This document shows, piece after piece, positions 38,100 through 50,093 of a stretch of 64,000 nucleotides of DNA. The DNA is taken from assembly GCA_034440615.1 (NCBI GenBank), contig JAOTOM010004026.1, positions 62,001 through 126,000 of the forward strand, given 5' to 3'. How positions within the stretch are numbered: the first letter of the stretch is position 1; every line of letters starts with the position of its first letter. A program made the translations under genes and the position numbers. The notes beneath the pieces are model-generated. The model saw only the letters and a list, made by a program, of their open reading frames with translations. It was not told the DNA's origin and did not search any database. This DNA comes from Ashinkailepas kermadecensis. Its lineage: Eukaryota > Arthropoda > Thecostraca > Neolepadidae.

Positions 38100-40190
38100 C
38101 ACAATAGTCACACATGGCAAAGCGAGGTAGTTTGGGGCCGGTCCGGAGAGCAGCGAGGTGGCACCGGAGGGGAGCGGCGAGAGTCCCGCCGGAGCGGCGT
38201 GGAAGCGGGACGAGGCCCCCGGGGAGAGGGACAGAGAGGGCACCCAGACGGCCCTCTCTCCAGCCCGGGGTTGGCGGCGGCCAGGGTGCGGGAGGAAGCG
38301 CCGGCGCCGGAGAGGGACGAAGCGTCATGCTACTCGCCGGGATACTGTGAGAGGTGAGTGCGCGCATGGATGATGGATGTCAATATCCTTCAATATCCAA
38401 TATGCCAGTCGGCCTGCCCCTGTAACTAGTGCAAGTAGACCACCCACTGGACTCCGAGGGAGGGGAGGAAATAAGTGCGGTAAGCCGCGGGGCCGTAACT
38501 CCACGCAAGTAGTCAGCGGGGCAGGGTGACTGTGTCCGAGTTTTGTCGGGGGCATGGGAGTGGGCGAGTTGCATGCGGATAAGATAAGATGCATAAGATG
38601 TCCTCCACCGCGACCACACGTTCACGACGAGCGAGGGCGGCGAGTTGGCGGTGGACCGCAGTTGGAGCTTGATGCGACGGGGTGGCGGCGTTCCTAAATG
38701 AGTGGATGGGCACATCATGCGCAAGGTGGCGAAGTCGAGGTCGTCGACGGTTGACTGGACGGGGAACAATCTCGGCGGTGTCATCACTGCGAGACGAGTG
38801 TGTCAGTGGGAACGACGAGGCCTCTGAGACGTCAGTGGCGTCGGCATCGGGGGTAGAGCTGGGGGAGATGGCCGACGCCGAGGAGGCGCGACGCTTCCGG
38901 ACGGACCGGCCGCGGGCCTCGGGAGTGAGGACCGTCGGACCGCGGGGTGTCGAGGGGCCAGCGCGACTGGACCGGGCCCCGGAGACTATTCGTTCACAGG
39001 TCGTGAAGGCCGGTGAGGGCACGAGGTGCTCGTGGGGCCCGCGGGCCCCAGGCAAGTCGACTGAGCCGCTGACTGCGGGAAGGGTGCCTGTCGGGGATGG
39101 CAGGGGGCGTTAACGAGGGCAGGAGGAGCCGAAAGTGGGGAATAGCGAGAGGGTTAAGCGAGAGCGAAAGAGGAAGGCCGCCGGAAACGAACGGGAGTGA
39201 GTGCTCAGCGAACTGCGGGGACGCCGGTCAGAATGTGCCTGGAAGCGAACACGTGTAAAGGGGCACATCACGGGCCGAAGTCGCTGCATGTAATGAGCTG
39301 GGAGGAGGTGCCGGGACGCCGTACGGCACGCCCGGTGGCCGTTGGCCGGGGATGCCCGTGACGGGCATCCCCGGCCACGGACCGGGAGCTCCGGACGTAA
39401 TATGCTGGCACAAGAGAGTGATGTCCACTCGCCTGGGGAGCCGGCACTTGCTTAACGGGGTCTGGTGGATCTCGGGGTTCTTGGTTGGTTTGTCGGCTGG
39501 TTTGTGAGTTGTGTACGGAGAGCATGCGTTCAAAGGACCTCCCCAAGCTGGGCTCCTGAATCCGCCCGGACGGGGCCTGATGCAGGGCGACTGTTGTAAT
39601 CAGACGGGAAGTTGTGGGTGCAGTACGGCATCCTGCGTGCCCGAGCGCTATGTGCTTGGGCTATGCGTTATCGCGCTATGCGAGACCGTAGGCAGCGCAC
39701 GAAGGCCGATGTCTTGGCACAGACCCAGTGACGCCGCGGCGAGGGGGAGGGTGCGCCGCCAGCACGCCCCACAGGTCATGACGCATCGGGCGGACAAAGG
39801 CGGCCGACGTGATTCGTCGGACCATGAGCGAAAGGAAGTGAGCTCCCTGACCGGGAGACGATATCGGACAAAAGGGTGGCTCGAAAGGCCACTGTACACG
39901 AGGCACATGAAACGAACACCGAACACCACAAAATCGGGGTGGGGAGACAGCGGGATGGTGGAAAGTACAGGGGACGCTAAGAGAAAGAAGAGCGCATTCC
40001 CAGAGCCAGAGGAACCGCAGTGCGGTGTCGTTTCGGTCGCATGGCCGTAGAGGAAAACTAGAGCAGGAGAGGTCGGAACATAGTGGGCCGAGAAAGAGCG
40101 TCGCGGAACGCGTGTACCGGTCGTCACCGCGAGATAGCAGGAACTGATGACTGTATTCCATCCAAGGAATACAATCGTAGTATTACCACC
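38100..40190. other. GC-rich block of unknown origin
   Basis: About 2.1 kb, sharply richer in GC than both flanks. Open frames include a 180-codon ORF on - (38513-39055) with a Ser/Pro/Arg-rich N part and RHLAHDVPIHSF-type sequence, and 161-181 codon ORFs on - near 39648-40193. I recognise no reverse transcriptase, integrase, transposase or LTR. It could be a decayed mobile element or the coding part of an unknown gene. A perfect 17-bp inverted repeat lies at 39343-39377. Confidence 0.35.
39343..39377. repeat. Perfect 17-bp inverted repeat
   Basis: TGGCCGGGGATGCCCGT, one central G, then its exact reverse complement. A very stable hairpin if single-stranded. It lies in the GC-rich block. Confidence 0.9.
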
Positions 40191-40363
40191 CAAGGTTGCC
40201 AGATGCTGATAATAGAGTCCGCTGCAGCATGTTTGTTACGCGGATTGAAGAATGTCGGAACGTGGGTAGGTGAGTTGATTACTCAATTTGTTATATTGTG
40301 AGTGAGCTGCGACAATCCGAGGTATAATAGGTAGGATGTGATTCTCAGGTACCAGATATAACT

Positions 40364-40378
40364 AGCGCCATCTGTGGA
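40364..40378 (-). promoter_or_regulatory. Possible CTCF-like motif
   Basis: AGCGCCATCTGTGG reads CCACAGATGGCGCT on -, close to the AGATGGCGC core known for CTCF but one base short in the upstream part. Weak evidence from one motif only. Confidence 0.15.
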
Positions 40379-40642
40379 CACGATGTGGCACTGCCGTGCG
40401 CGAGTCGTCTCGGCTGTCTAGAGGCGGTATAACATCATGAGTTGGTGGCTAGATCCTGTCTGGCTAATTCTACACTAATGACTGTTCCGCTGGCGAACGT
40501 GCAGTTCACGTGCGTGGCAGGAAATTTGGCCACGACAAATCTCATTGGGACCGCCGCTGGGGGAAGGACACCGCCGACCGCTTGCGAGTGAGGTACTGCT
40601 TGTCGCCACGCCAAAGCCAACTGGCTTTTTATTGTTTGCTTT

Positions 40643-40835
40643 TGTTGGGTTGGGCACTTCGGCCTCCTCAGGCCATTTCGTGCCATAATGAGAAAATGTA
40701 TATTATGTTATGCTAAATAATTAAGTCTATAAATCTTGGAACAGGTTTGTATTGCGGAGAAAATTGAAAAGTAGTTTGATGAGAATTGGATGATCATCCC
40801 ATAATAGTGTAGGCAGAGTAAAAGGAATTGTGCCC
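40643..40835 (-). mobile_element. LINE-B, displaced 3' end
   Basis: On - this matches the 3' terminal 190 bases of LINE-C (56281-56465): last codons, 3' UTR, the GGCCTGAGGAGGCC hairpin and the terminal CCCAACCCAACAAAA. It stops at AAAGGAATT, where LINE-A begins. The rest of the same element resumes at about 46530, so this is the severed tail of LINE-B. Confidence 0.85.
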
Positions 40836-41100
40836 CCCATCATGGAGTATTCAGTGCTATCTGCTCGACCATATCCAGAGCCATTGATTACTCCGCTGTG
40901 CCTGTTTTGGCGTGATTGACTGCCTGTCGCCGCAGTTCCATTTTTCATTTTCGTGGGGCGACACCCGTAGCTCTTTTCTTTTCTTGGTGTGACACCCGTC
41001 ACCCCGCGTGTATTTGTTTCATCCGATCGTATTTCTGTTCCCTGTGTTTCTGTGTCGTTTCGTTTCTTTAAGTTACATTAGGTAGGGCTTTTTCCCCGCG

Positions 41101-42417
41101 ATGGGGAAAAAACGCAAAAAGGAAACCGACCCATGCTCGCCACCGGACTCCGAGACGGAATTTTCGCCGTTGACCACACCTGACGACCATCACGCTACCC
41201 CGGACTCTGCACATAATACCACCATTGATGACCCGCGCCGGACAATCCCTTTGGACGACGCCATGGATGCCCTTTGTCCCTCACCGACCCCCGCTGATAC
41301 CAAGACCTCGCCTCGCAATTCCGACCAGACCATCACTCTCCACGCCACAGACCTAAGCCCTAACCAGACCACGCCGTCCCAACCTGATCCCATCGAACCC
41401 TACCTCGACAGTACTGGCTCTTTCATAGTAATCAAGCCTGTCGAGGAATCCGTCTCCTTCCGCCGTATTAACGTTTTCTGGCCGACCAAACAACTCCTCT
41501 CCATCTGCTCCTTAGCTGATCCTGATATCGAAGCCCCTGCCAACGGAACCCTTGTCATCAAAACCCAAACCCGAGCCCAGACGAAAGCCCTCCTCCGTAC
41601 CACCACATTTTGTGGTAAATCCGTCACCATTACCCTACACTCCAACCGCAACTCCACCAAGGGCACCGTCTTCGCGCCGGAGCTCCGCTTCATGTCCGAA
41701 GCGGATATCCAGGCGGAGCTCAGGCCGGAGGGGGTGACCCACGTCCATCGAATCACCTCCTTTAAAGACGGACAGAAACGTGATACAAGCCTCCTTGTCC
41801 TCACATTCAATTCCACCACTCTTCCAAAGTCTCTCCTCGCCGGCTACATCCGATACCAAGTCCGAGTATTCATTCCCAATCCCCTCCGCTGTTTCAATTG
41901 TCAGCGTTTCGGGCATGGGAGTAAAACGTGTCGCCAAACCGCCCGATGCCCTAAATGCGGAGAAACACCTCATCCTGATTCTACCTACTCCAAGCCTGCC
42001 CACTGCCTCAGCTGTAATACGTCTGATCACCTTACCACTTCCAACCTCTGCCCAGTCTGGCGACGGGAGAAAGAGGTTTGTGCCGTCAAGGCCACGACCG
42101 GGGTATCCTACCCCCAGGCCCGGCGATCTGTCGAGGCCACCTCCCCCTCCACCAAAACGTACGCACAGGCGACCAGCATTTCTCCACCCACCCCTCGCGT
42201 CAACACCACCTCCACTTCGATGCAAACCGACTTAATTCCAGGTCTAGCTCCACTAAAAAAACTTGCATCACTCACCACACCGACACAAAACACCTCGACT
42301 GCCAACACACAGACCAATCCGGCTTCCAACAAACAGACCACTACAGGCAGACGGGACAGGCCTCGCAGTCATTCGGCTGCGGGGAAACGCGCACCACCCA
42401 CCGACCGAGCCCGGTGA
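41101..42417 (+). CDS. LINE-A ORF1: zinc-knuckle nucleic-acid-binding protein
   Basis: A 438-codon frame from ATGGGGAAAAAACGC. The N part is Pro/Thr/Asp-rich. A central region (EESVSFRRINVFWP, SVTITLHSNRN) is shared with LINE-B. Three CCHC-type knuckles lie at about residues 264-318: CFNCQRFGHGSKTC, then CPKCGETPHPDSTY in which the final Cys is Tyr (Cys in LINE-B), then CLSCNTSDHLTTSNLC. The likely role is binding the element RNA. The frame ends early at 42415-42417; homology to LINE-B's C-terminal part (THRPSPVRPALAG, HAPKGA) continues in other frames to about 42630, so a frameshift has truncated it. Confidence 0.85.
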   Translation: MGKKRKKETDPCSPPDSETEFSPLTTPDDHHATPDSAHNTTIDDPRRTIPLDDAMDALCPSPTPADTKTSPRNSDQTITLHATDLSPNQTTPSQPDPIEPYLDSTGSFIVIKPVEESVSFRRINVFWPTKQLLSICSLADPDIEAPANGTLVIKTQTRAQTKALLRTTTFCGKSVTITLHSNRNSTKGTVFAPELRFMSEADIQAELRPEGVTHVHRITSFKDGQKRDTSLLVLTFNSTTLPKSLLAGYIRYQVRVFIPNPLRCFNCQRFGHGSKTCRQTARCPKCGETPHPDSTYSKPAHCLSCNTSDHLTTSNLCPVWRREKEVCAVKATTGVSYPQARRSVEATSPSTKTYAQATSISPPTPRVNTTSTSMQTDLIPGLAPLKKLASLTTPTQNTSTANTQTNPASNKQTTTGRRDRPRSHSAAGKRAPPTDRAR

Positions 42418-42644
42418 GACCGGCGCTGGCCGGCAACCACGTGACCCGACCGACTCCCAGCCGGCGGGCATCCCCGCGGCAGTGGTGGGCCGCAGTGAGC
42501 CGGCCGTCAAGGTCACCGGTCGACCGGACGGCCTTGGTGCGTCCACAGCCGTCGTCCGTAGCCAACCCACGTGTCCGCCGGAGTTACACCCTTGGCTCCG
42601 GCATGCACCAAAAGGTGCAGACAAACATTAACACTTTCTTCCCG

Positions 42645-45600
42645 ATGTCCACACTATTGCAATGGAATTGCCGCAGTCTGATCTCCAAATGGGCTGAAAT
42701 GAAAGTTTTTTTTCAGTATTCTCACACCTATTCTCATAGCACTACAAGAAACATGGTTTTTACCGAATGATACATACAACTTTAACCTTTCCAATTATTC
42801 ACTGTATCGTCACGATGAGGTCCGTGGATCACATCGAAGTGGTGGTACAGCACTTTACATAAACAATGATTTCACACATACACAAATTACACTTAATACA
42901 CAATTACAAGCCGTAGCTTGTACACTACGTTTACATAGTAGAAATATAGATGTGTGTTCCATCTATATTCCACCACAAACCGACAACACAAATATTCTGA
43001 CACATTTAGAAAACCTTATAGGACATTTCAAGAACCCTTTCATATTACTCGGAGACTTTAATGCACACAGCCCAGCCTGGGATCAAGCACGTACACAAAG
43101 AGACACTCGCGGTCACATCATTGAACAAATTTTAGACCGGCATAATTTAGTAATACTTAACACCGGAGAGCCAACCTTTTTTCACCTTGGACATAATACA
43201 GCAACAGCCATTGATTTATCCATTTGTTCCCCCACCCTGGCAAACGACTTTGATTGGACCATAGAAACCGACATCCACGACAGCGACCACTATCCCATCA
43301 AACTGACACCCACTTTTTCAACGGCAACTGACACCACGCCCAGTTTTATTCCCCGCTGGAAGATTTCAAAGGCCGATTGGACAACATTTCAGGAGCTTTC
43401 TTATTTGCAGTACAACCCCAACATTTCTCCCGTCGAAAACATCAACTCAATTACAAATACACTTTTCGAGGCAGCTTCCACGACTATTCCACTTACAAAA
43501 CCATTCACAAGAAGGAAACCAGTACCTTGGTGGTGTCAAGAAATTTCAAAAGCCATAGCGATAAGAAAAAAAGCATTTAGAAATTATTTACGACATCCCA
43601 ATCAAGAAAATTTATACATACGTAACCGCGAACGTGCGAGGACCCGCCGCATCATTCGCGATGCGAAGCGACATTCATGGGCCATATATTTACAGCAGCT
43701 GACATTTCGAACACCATTGAGTAAAATATGGCAATTAATCCGACGCTTGTCCGGACGCTCCCCATTTAAATCTCTACCGGCCCTCAAAATCCACAATCTC
43801 ACCATTACAGACCCACAAACCATAGTAAATACCATAGCTGATACCATAGCCCATAATAGCTCCGATGTAAACTACCGACCTAATTTTCTACCAAATGCGC
43901 AACAAGCTTTTCACACCAATCTCGAACTCTTCCAATCAGACAATACCGAGGACTACAATACTTCCTTTCAACTTTTCGAACTGCAGAATGCCATTTCCTC
44001 CGCCGGTAACACTTCAGTAGGGCCTGACAAATTACATTATTCCTTCTTTCGACATTTATCTGACCACACCAAACAATGCATCTTAGACACATTTAATTCA
44101 TTATGGGCAAATCACATCTTTCCAGAAACATGGAAAGAAGCAATCATCATTCCCATTCCAAAACCCGGCAAAGATCACAGTAACCCCAATAATTTTCGAC
44201 CAATTGCCCTTACTAGTTGCTTGGGGAAACTTCTGGAAAGAATGATTAGCAAAAGACTGACCTGGCACCTGGACACAACTTCTCTTTTATCTCCATTCCA
44301 ATGTGGTTTTCGTCATGGACGCAGCACAGTCGATCATCTTATCAGATTAGAAACGGACATCCGCCTAGGCTACAAGAAACATCAACACACTGTCGCAGTA
44401 TTTTTGGATATCAGTAAAGCTTACGATATGGTTTTCAAACCAGCACTCCTCTTCAAAATTCAACAACTCGGCATAAAAGGACACTTAGCACATTATTTAA
44501 TAGGTTTCTTATCTGGTTCGCGTAAATTCAACATCAGGTGCCGGTCAGCCATTTCTGATCCTCATTTACTCCAAAACGGCCTACCACAAGGAAGTTGCAT
44601 TTCACCAGTTTTATTTAACATCATCATTGACGACCTTTTCACCGACATGCCTGCAAATATATCGTATTCCCTATTCGCCGACGATAGTGCAATTTGGTGC
44701 TCGGACCAAAATTATGAAAATTGTTTGATTCGGCTTCAAAACGCTCTAAACAGGATACACCAATGGTCCATGAAGTACGGATTCAATTTTTCTGCCCCCA
44801 AATCTGCAACAATGATTTTTAGCAAATGCACTCCCTGCCCGAACCCAGATAAACAGCTTCACCTTGGACAAAATGACATACCTTTTGTACGATCATTTAA
44901 ATTTCTCGGTATAACCTTTGATCGTAGGCTTTCCATGCATCAACACATGAAACACATACAGAACAAATGTTTTAGCCGCCTAAATTTATTTCGCTGCATT
45001 ACTTCAACCCCTTTAGGAGCCGATCGTCACACTCTTTTACAATTATATAAATCCTTAGTACTCCCAATCATTGAATATGGCTCCGTAGTTTATGCTGGCG
45101 CCAGCCCATCCTCCTTACACATTTTAGACACCATTCAAAATAAATTTCTCCGTATCGCACTTGGTGCAATGACCACTTCACCCATTATTTCTCTACAAGC
45201 AGAATCGGGAATTCCTCCGCTAGCTCTCCGTAGAATACAGCAAACACTTAGGTACGTCTCCAAAATTCAATTTCACGCAAACCACCCCACACACTCGTCA
45301 TTACAAATTCTCCCAAATTTACATCATGATTATTTAGGTCCAGCCGAAAGGCGAACTGGTCTCACCATAGCTTCTCGGGTAAAAACATTTTCTGAACAAC
45401 TTCACTTCACTATTCCACCCATTACTTCTCTTTCTCCACCAACTACACCACCGTGGCAGATAGCCGAACGACACATTTTCTATCTTACCACGACTCCAAA
45501 ATCCCAGCTTTGTCCGGAATATATAAAACAAAAATTTCACCAAATTCGGTCTCGTTATTACCATGTTCCTTTCGTTTTTACAGACGGTTCGAAAGATGCT

Positions 45601-46416
45601 AACCTTACAGGAAATGCCGTAGTTTCTGGAACATTAAAAAAACAACATCGATTGCCAAACGGAACTTCAATTTTCATCGCTGAATTACATGCCATCCTCA
45701 TTGCCCTCCGTTATGTTCGCAACCGTTTTCTCTGTCACCCCATGCGCAGCGTCATCATTTGTTCCGACTCCAAATCTGTTTTACAATCTCTTTCGTCACT
45801 TTCTTTTTCCCATCATTGCCATATTTATATTTATGAATCACTACAAACACTACATCTGATGGGCGTGAAGGTCCGTTTCCTGTGGGTGCCCAGTCACTGT
45901 GGCATCCCAGGAAACGAGGAAGCAGATCATCTCGCAAAAGAATCATTAGTAATACCACATATCACAGAAATCGCACCACATTTTGACGCCATCAAATCAA
46001 CAATACGACAGAAAATTCGGTATTTATGGAACGAAACTTGGACGCAAAACACAAACCATACACAATTACGGAACATTAAGCCAGTCGTCGATATCCGGAC
46101 ACCATCATTTCACATCAACCGCCACGAAGAGAAAGTCTTATCGCGCATCCGCATAGGACATACCTACCTCACACATAAATTTATTTATTCTGCTTCACCT
46201 CGACCTTCATGCCCATCATGTAACACTCATATTACAGTCCCACATATATTACTACACTGCCCACAATACCATGGCCCTAGAAAACAACTTATCGATTACT
46301 GCCACACACACAACATTCCATTCTCCTTGCCCTCATTGTTGGGGGACGATCACCCATTTCTTATCACGCTACTTTTTAATTTTCTACGAGAAACCAAATT
46401 GTTCCAGGATTTATAA
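42645..46416 (+). CDS. LINE-A ORF2: endonuclease, reverse transcriptase, RNase H
   Basis: ATG at 42645 begins an APE-type endonuclease (LLQWNCRSLIS). After an eight-T run at about 42705-42712 the frame slips by one base, and homology continues in another frame without a stop to TAA at 46414. That second part is over 1,150 codons. Landmarks: LLGDFNAHSPAW and DIHDSDHYPIKL (endonuclease), [17 protein letters not shown] and FADDSAIW (polymerase), [25 protein letters not shown] and [15 protein letters not shown] (RNase H), and a final [17 protein letters not shown] zinc-like motif. LINE-B has six T at the slip site, so the single extra base is the only break I see in ORF2. Confidence 0.88.
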
Positions 46417-46529
46417 ACTAACTTTTGCGATTTAATTCTTTATCCATTTGATATCAACGGCGCGAAATGGCCTGAGTAGGCCGAAGCGCCTAATTCAACA
46501 AAACAAACAAAAAAAAAAAAAAAATATCG

Positions 46530-49500
46530 TGTATATATATATCGATGGGTAAGAAAAGCATGGCCGATGCGTAAACGTGATAGGACTTTTTCTTCGTGTC
46601 GTTTTTTTATATGATGTGATCCAGGTATCGACGGCAGTTTTCATGAAACGTAATTGTGCATGGTTTGTGGTTTGTGTCCAGTTTTGGTTCCAAAAATGTA
46701 GAATGCTCTTTTGTATTGATGATTTAATGCCTTCAAAATGTGGTGGAATTTCTGTGATGTTTTGGAGGTGTAATGATGCTTTGGCTAATTTGTCGGCTTC
46801 TTCGTTTCCTGGGATGCCGCAGTGACTGGGCACCCACAGGAAACGGACCTTCACGCCCATCAGATAAAGTATTTCAAGGGTATCGTAAATAGAGGTGCGA
46901 TGGCAATGGTGCGAAAAAGAAAGTGAAGAAAGTGATTGAAGAACAGACTGGGAGTCGGAACAAACAACAACACTGCGCATGGGGTGACAAATTGAACGGT
47001 TGCGGACATAGCGAAGAGCAATGAGAATGGCGTGCAATTCTGTGATGACAATGGAGGTTCCGTTTGGCAAGCGATGCTGTTTTGTGTGTGTATCCGAAAC
47101 TATGGCATGTCCAGTGAGGCTGGCGTCTTTTGATCCGTCGGTAAAAACAAAAGGAACATGACGATAACGAGAACGAAATTGGTGAAATTTTTGTTTTGCA
47201 TATTCCGCACAAAGTTGTGATTTTGGGGTGGTGGTCAGGTAAAGAATGTGTCGTTCGGCCATCTGCCACGGTGGTGTAATTGGTGGAGAAAGAGAAGTAA
47301 TGCGTGGAATGGTGAAATGAAGTTGTTCAGAAATTGTTTTGACTCGAGAAGCTATAGTGAGACCAGTTCGTTTTTCGGCTGGACCTAAATAATCATGATG
47401 TAAATTTGGGAGAATTTGTAATGACGCGTGTGTGGGATGGTTTGTGTGAAATTGAATTCTGGAGGCGTACCTAAGTGTTTGCTGCATTCTACGGAGAGCT
47501 AGTGGAGGAATTCCCGATTCGGCTTCTAAAGAAATGATGGGTGAAGTAGTCATTGCACCGAGTGCGATACGGATAAATTTATTTTGAATGGTGTCTAAAA
47601 TGTGTAAGGAGGATGTGCTAGCACCGCTATATACTACGGACCCATATTCAATTATGGGTAGAACTAAAGATTTGTAAAGTAGTAGAAGTGTATGACGGTC
47701 GGCTCCAAGTGATGAAGAAGTGATGCATCGAAATAAATTAAGTCGGTGAAAACATTTGTGCTGGATGTGTTTGATGTGTTTATGCATTGAAAGCCTTCGG
47801 TCAAAAATAATACCAAGAAATTTAAACGAAGTTACAAAAGGTATATCATTGTTTCCGAGGTGAAGCGGTATGTCTGGGTTTGGGCAGGGTGTTGATTTAC
47901 TAAATATCAGTGTTGCAGATTTTGGGGCCGAAAAAATGAAACCATACTTCAGGGACCATTTGTGTATTCTGTCCAATGTGTATTGTAAGCGAATTAAACA
48001 ATGTTCATAATTTTTCCCGGAGCACCAAATTGCGCTGTCGTCTGCAAATAGTGAATATGATATATTGGTAGGCATGTCATCAAAAAGATCATTAATGGTA
48101 ATGTTAAATAATAATGGTGACAGACAACTTCCCTGTGGTAGGCCGTTCTGAAGAAAATGGGGAACGGAAATGGCTGACCGGCACCTAATGTGGAATCGAC
48201 GAGAACCAGATAAAAAAAACCTACTAAATAATGTGCTAAATGTCCTTTTATACCGAGTTGTTGAATTTTGAAGAGTAATGCGGGTTTGAAAACCATGTCG
48301 TACGCTTTGCTGATGTCTAAAAATACTGCGACTGTGTGTTCATGTTTTTTTTATAGCCTTGACGGATGTCTGTCTCTAACCGAATAAGATGATCTATGGT
48401 GCTGCGTCCTTGTCGAAAACCACATCGAAAGGGAGATATAAGAGAATTTGTTTCTAGGTGCCAGGTCAGTCTTTTTATAACCATGCGTTCGAAAAGCTTT
48501 CCTAAATAACTGGTGAGTGCAAGGGGTCGAAAATTACTGGGGTTACTATGGTCCTTGCCAGGTTTTGGGATGGGTAAGAAACTTGGAAAGATTGTTTCCA
48601 AGTTTCGGGGAAGGCATGAGTGTCCATAGTGAATTAAAGGTTTGCAAAATGCTATGTTTGGTGTAATCCGATAAATGTCTGAAAAAAGAATAATGTAAGT
48701 TGTCGGGCCCTACTGAAGCATTGCCGGCGGAGGAAATGGCTGCATCAAGTTCTGAAAGTTGAAAAGGAGAATTATATATTTCTGTGTTATCACAATCAAA
48801 TTGTGCGGGATCGAGGTAAAAAGTGTAGTGCATTTTCTATGAAACCCGGTCTGTAGTTGTCGTCGGAGCTATGGTGGGCAATGGTATCCGCTATGGTGTT
48901 TACTATTGCTTGGGGTTCGGTAATGGTGGTATTGTGAAGTTTGAGGGTCGGTAGTGATCTGAATGGGGATCGTCCGCTCAAACGGCGGAATAATCCCCAT
49001 ATTTTGCTTAACGGTGTGTTTAAAGTGAGTTGCTGAAGGTAATTTGCCCATGAACGGCGCCTAGCGTTACGTATAATGCAGCGTGTTCTTGCACGTTCAT
49101 GGTTCCGGTTGTTTAAATTTTGTTGGTAGGGATGGCGTAAATATTTTCTAAATGCTTGTTTTCTAGTGGCTATTGCTTGGGAAACTTCTATGGACCACCA
49201 GACTGGGGTTCGTTTTGTGATAGGTTTTGTGAGTGGAATTGTTGCAGACGATGCCTGTAAAAGTGTGTTGGTAATTAAATGAATGTTTTGTACTGGATAA
49301 ATGTCCGGGTTGTATTGTAACGACGAAAGCTCCTCAAATTTGGTCCAGTCGGCCCTCGAAAGTTTCCAGCGAGGAATGAAACTTGGTGTGGTATCGGCAG
49401 TTGTTGAAATGGTCGGTACTAATTTAATGGGGTAGTGATCGCTATCATGAATGTCTGTGTCTATTGTCCAATCAAATTCGTTGGCCAGGGCTGGAGAACA

Positions 49501-50079
49501 AATTGTTAAATCAATGGCAGTTTCTGTATTGTGACCGAGGTGGAAAAATGTTGGCTCACCGGTGTTGAGTAATACTAAATTGTGTCTGTCTAAGATGTGT
49601 TCAACTATGCGTCCGCGGGTGTCTGGAAGTGTGCGTGTTCTATCCCATGCTGGGCTATGAGCGTTAAAATCGCCAAGTAAAATTAAAGGGTTTTTGAAAT
49701 GTGTGATGAGGTTTTCTAATTGTGTCAAAATGTTTGTGTTGTCTGTGTGTGATGGAATATATAGCGACCATACATCTATATTCCTACCATGAAAACGCAA
49801 TGTAAAAGCTACGACTTGTAAAGGCGAATTAAGTGTAATTTGTGTATGTGTATAATCATTATTGATGTAAAGTGCTGTACCGCCGCTGCGGTGTGGTCCA
49901 TTGACCTCGTCGTGACGGTATAGCGAATAATTGGAAAGATTGATATTATATGTATCGGTGGGTAAGAATCAGGTTTCCTGAAGTGCGATGAGAATAGGTG
50001 TGAGTATACTGAAAAAAGCTTTAATTTCGGCCCATCTGGATATTAAACTACGGCAATTCCATTGTAAAAATGCAGACAT
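46530..50079 (-). pseudogene. LINE-B ORF2, multiply broken
   Basis: Starts ATG at 50079-50077. A TGA at 49981-49979 replaces the Trp codon found in LINE-A (QETW). Homology then runs through several frames (49800-48796, 48833-48546, 48601-48317, 48296-47994, 48075-46530), so at least four frameshifts are present. Endonuclease (LLGDFNAHSPAW), FADDSAIW and RNase H ([23 protein letters not shown]) motifs are still readable. The C terminus is cut by LINE-A. Confidence 0.85.
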
Positions 50080-50093
50080 TTGGAGAATAAATA

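Larger units (their letters stand above)
40836..46524 (+). mobile_element. LINE-A, near-complete I-group-like LINE
   Basis: Full-length non-LTR retrotransposon. It starts with the same CATGGAGTATTCAG as LINE-B, has a 5' UTR with two GACACCCGT motifs, then ORF1 and ORF2, a 3' UTR hairpin (GGCCT-GAGT-AGGCC) and a run of about 16 A (46508-46524). The endonuclease, reverse transcriptase, RNase H order with a zinc-knuckle ORF1 is typical of the I group; the exact clade needs a tree. It lies inside LINE-B in opposite orientation. Confidence 0.9.

Noticed and set aside
38100..40190. LTR retrotransposon
   Set aside because: No long terminal repeats, primer site, or pol motifs were found at the edges or inside.
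43377..43580. Small ORFs inside LINE-A in other frames
   Set aside because: Shadows of the long ORF2.
46577..46825. ORF on + antisense to LINE-B, repeated at 56553-56888
   Set aside because: It is the complement of the RNase H region of ORF2 and is seen in both copies because they are homologous.
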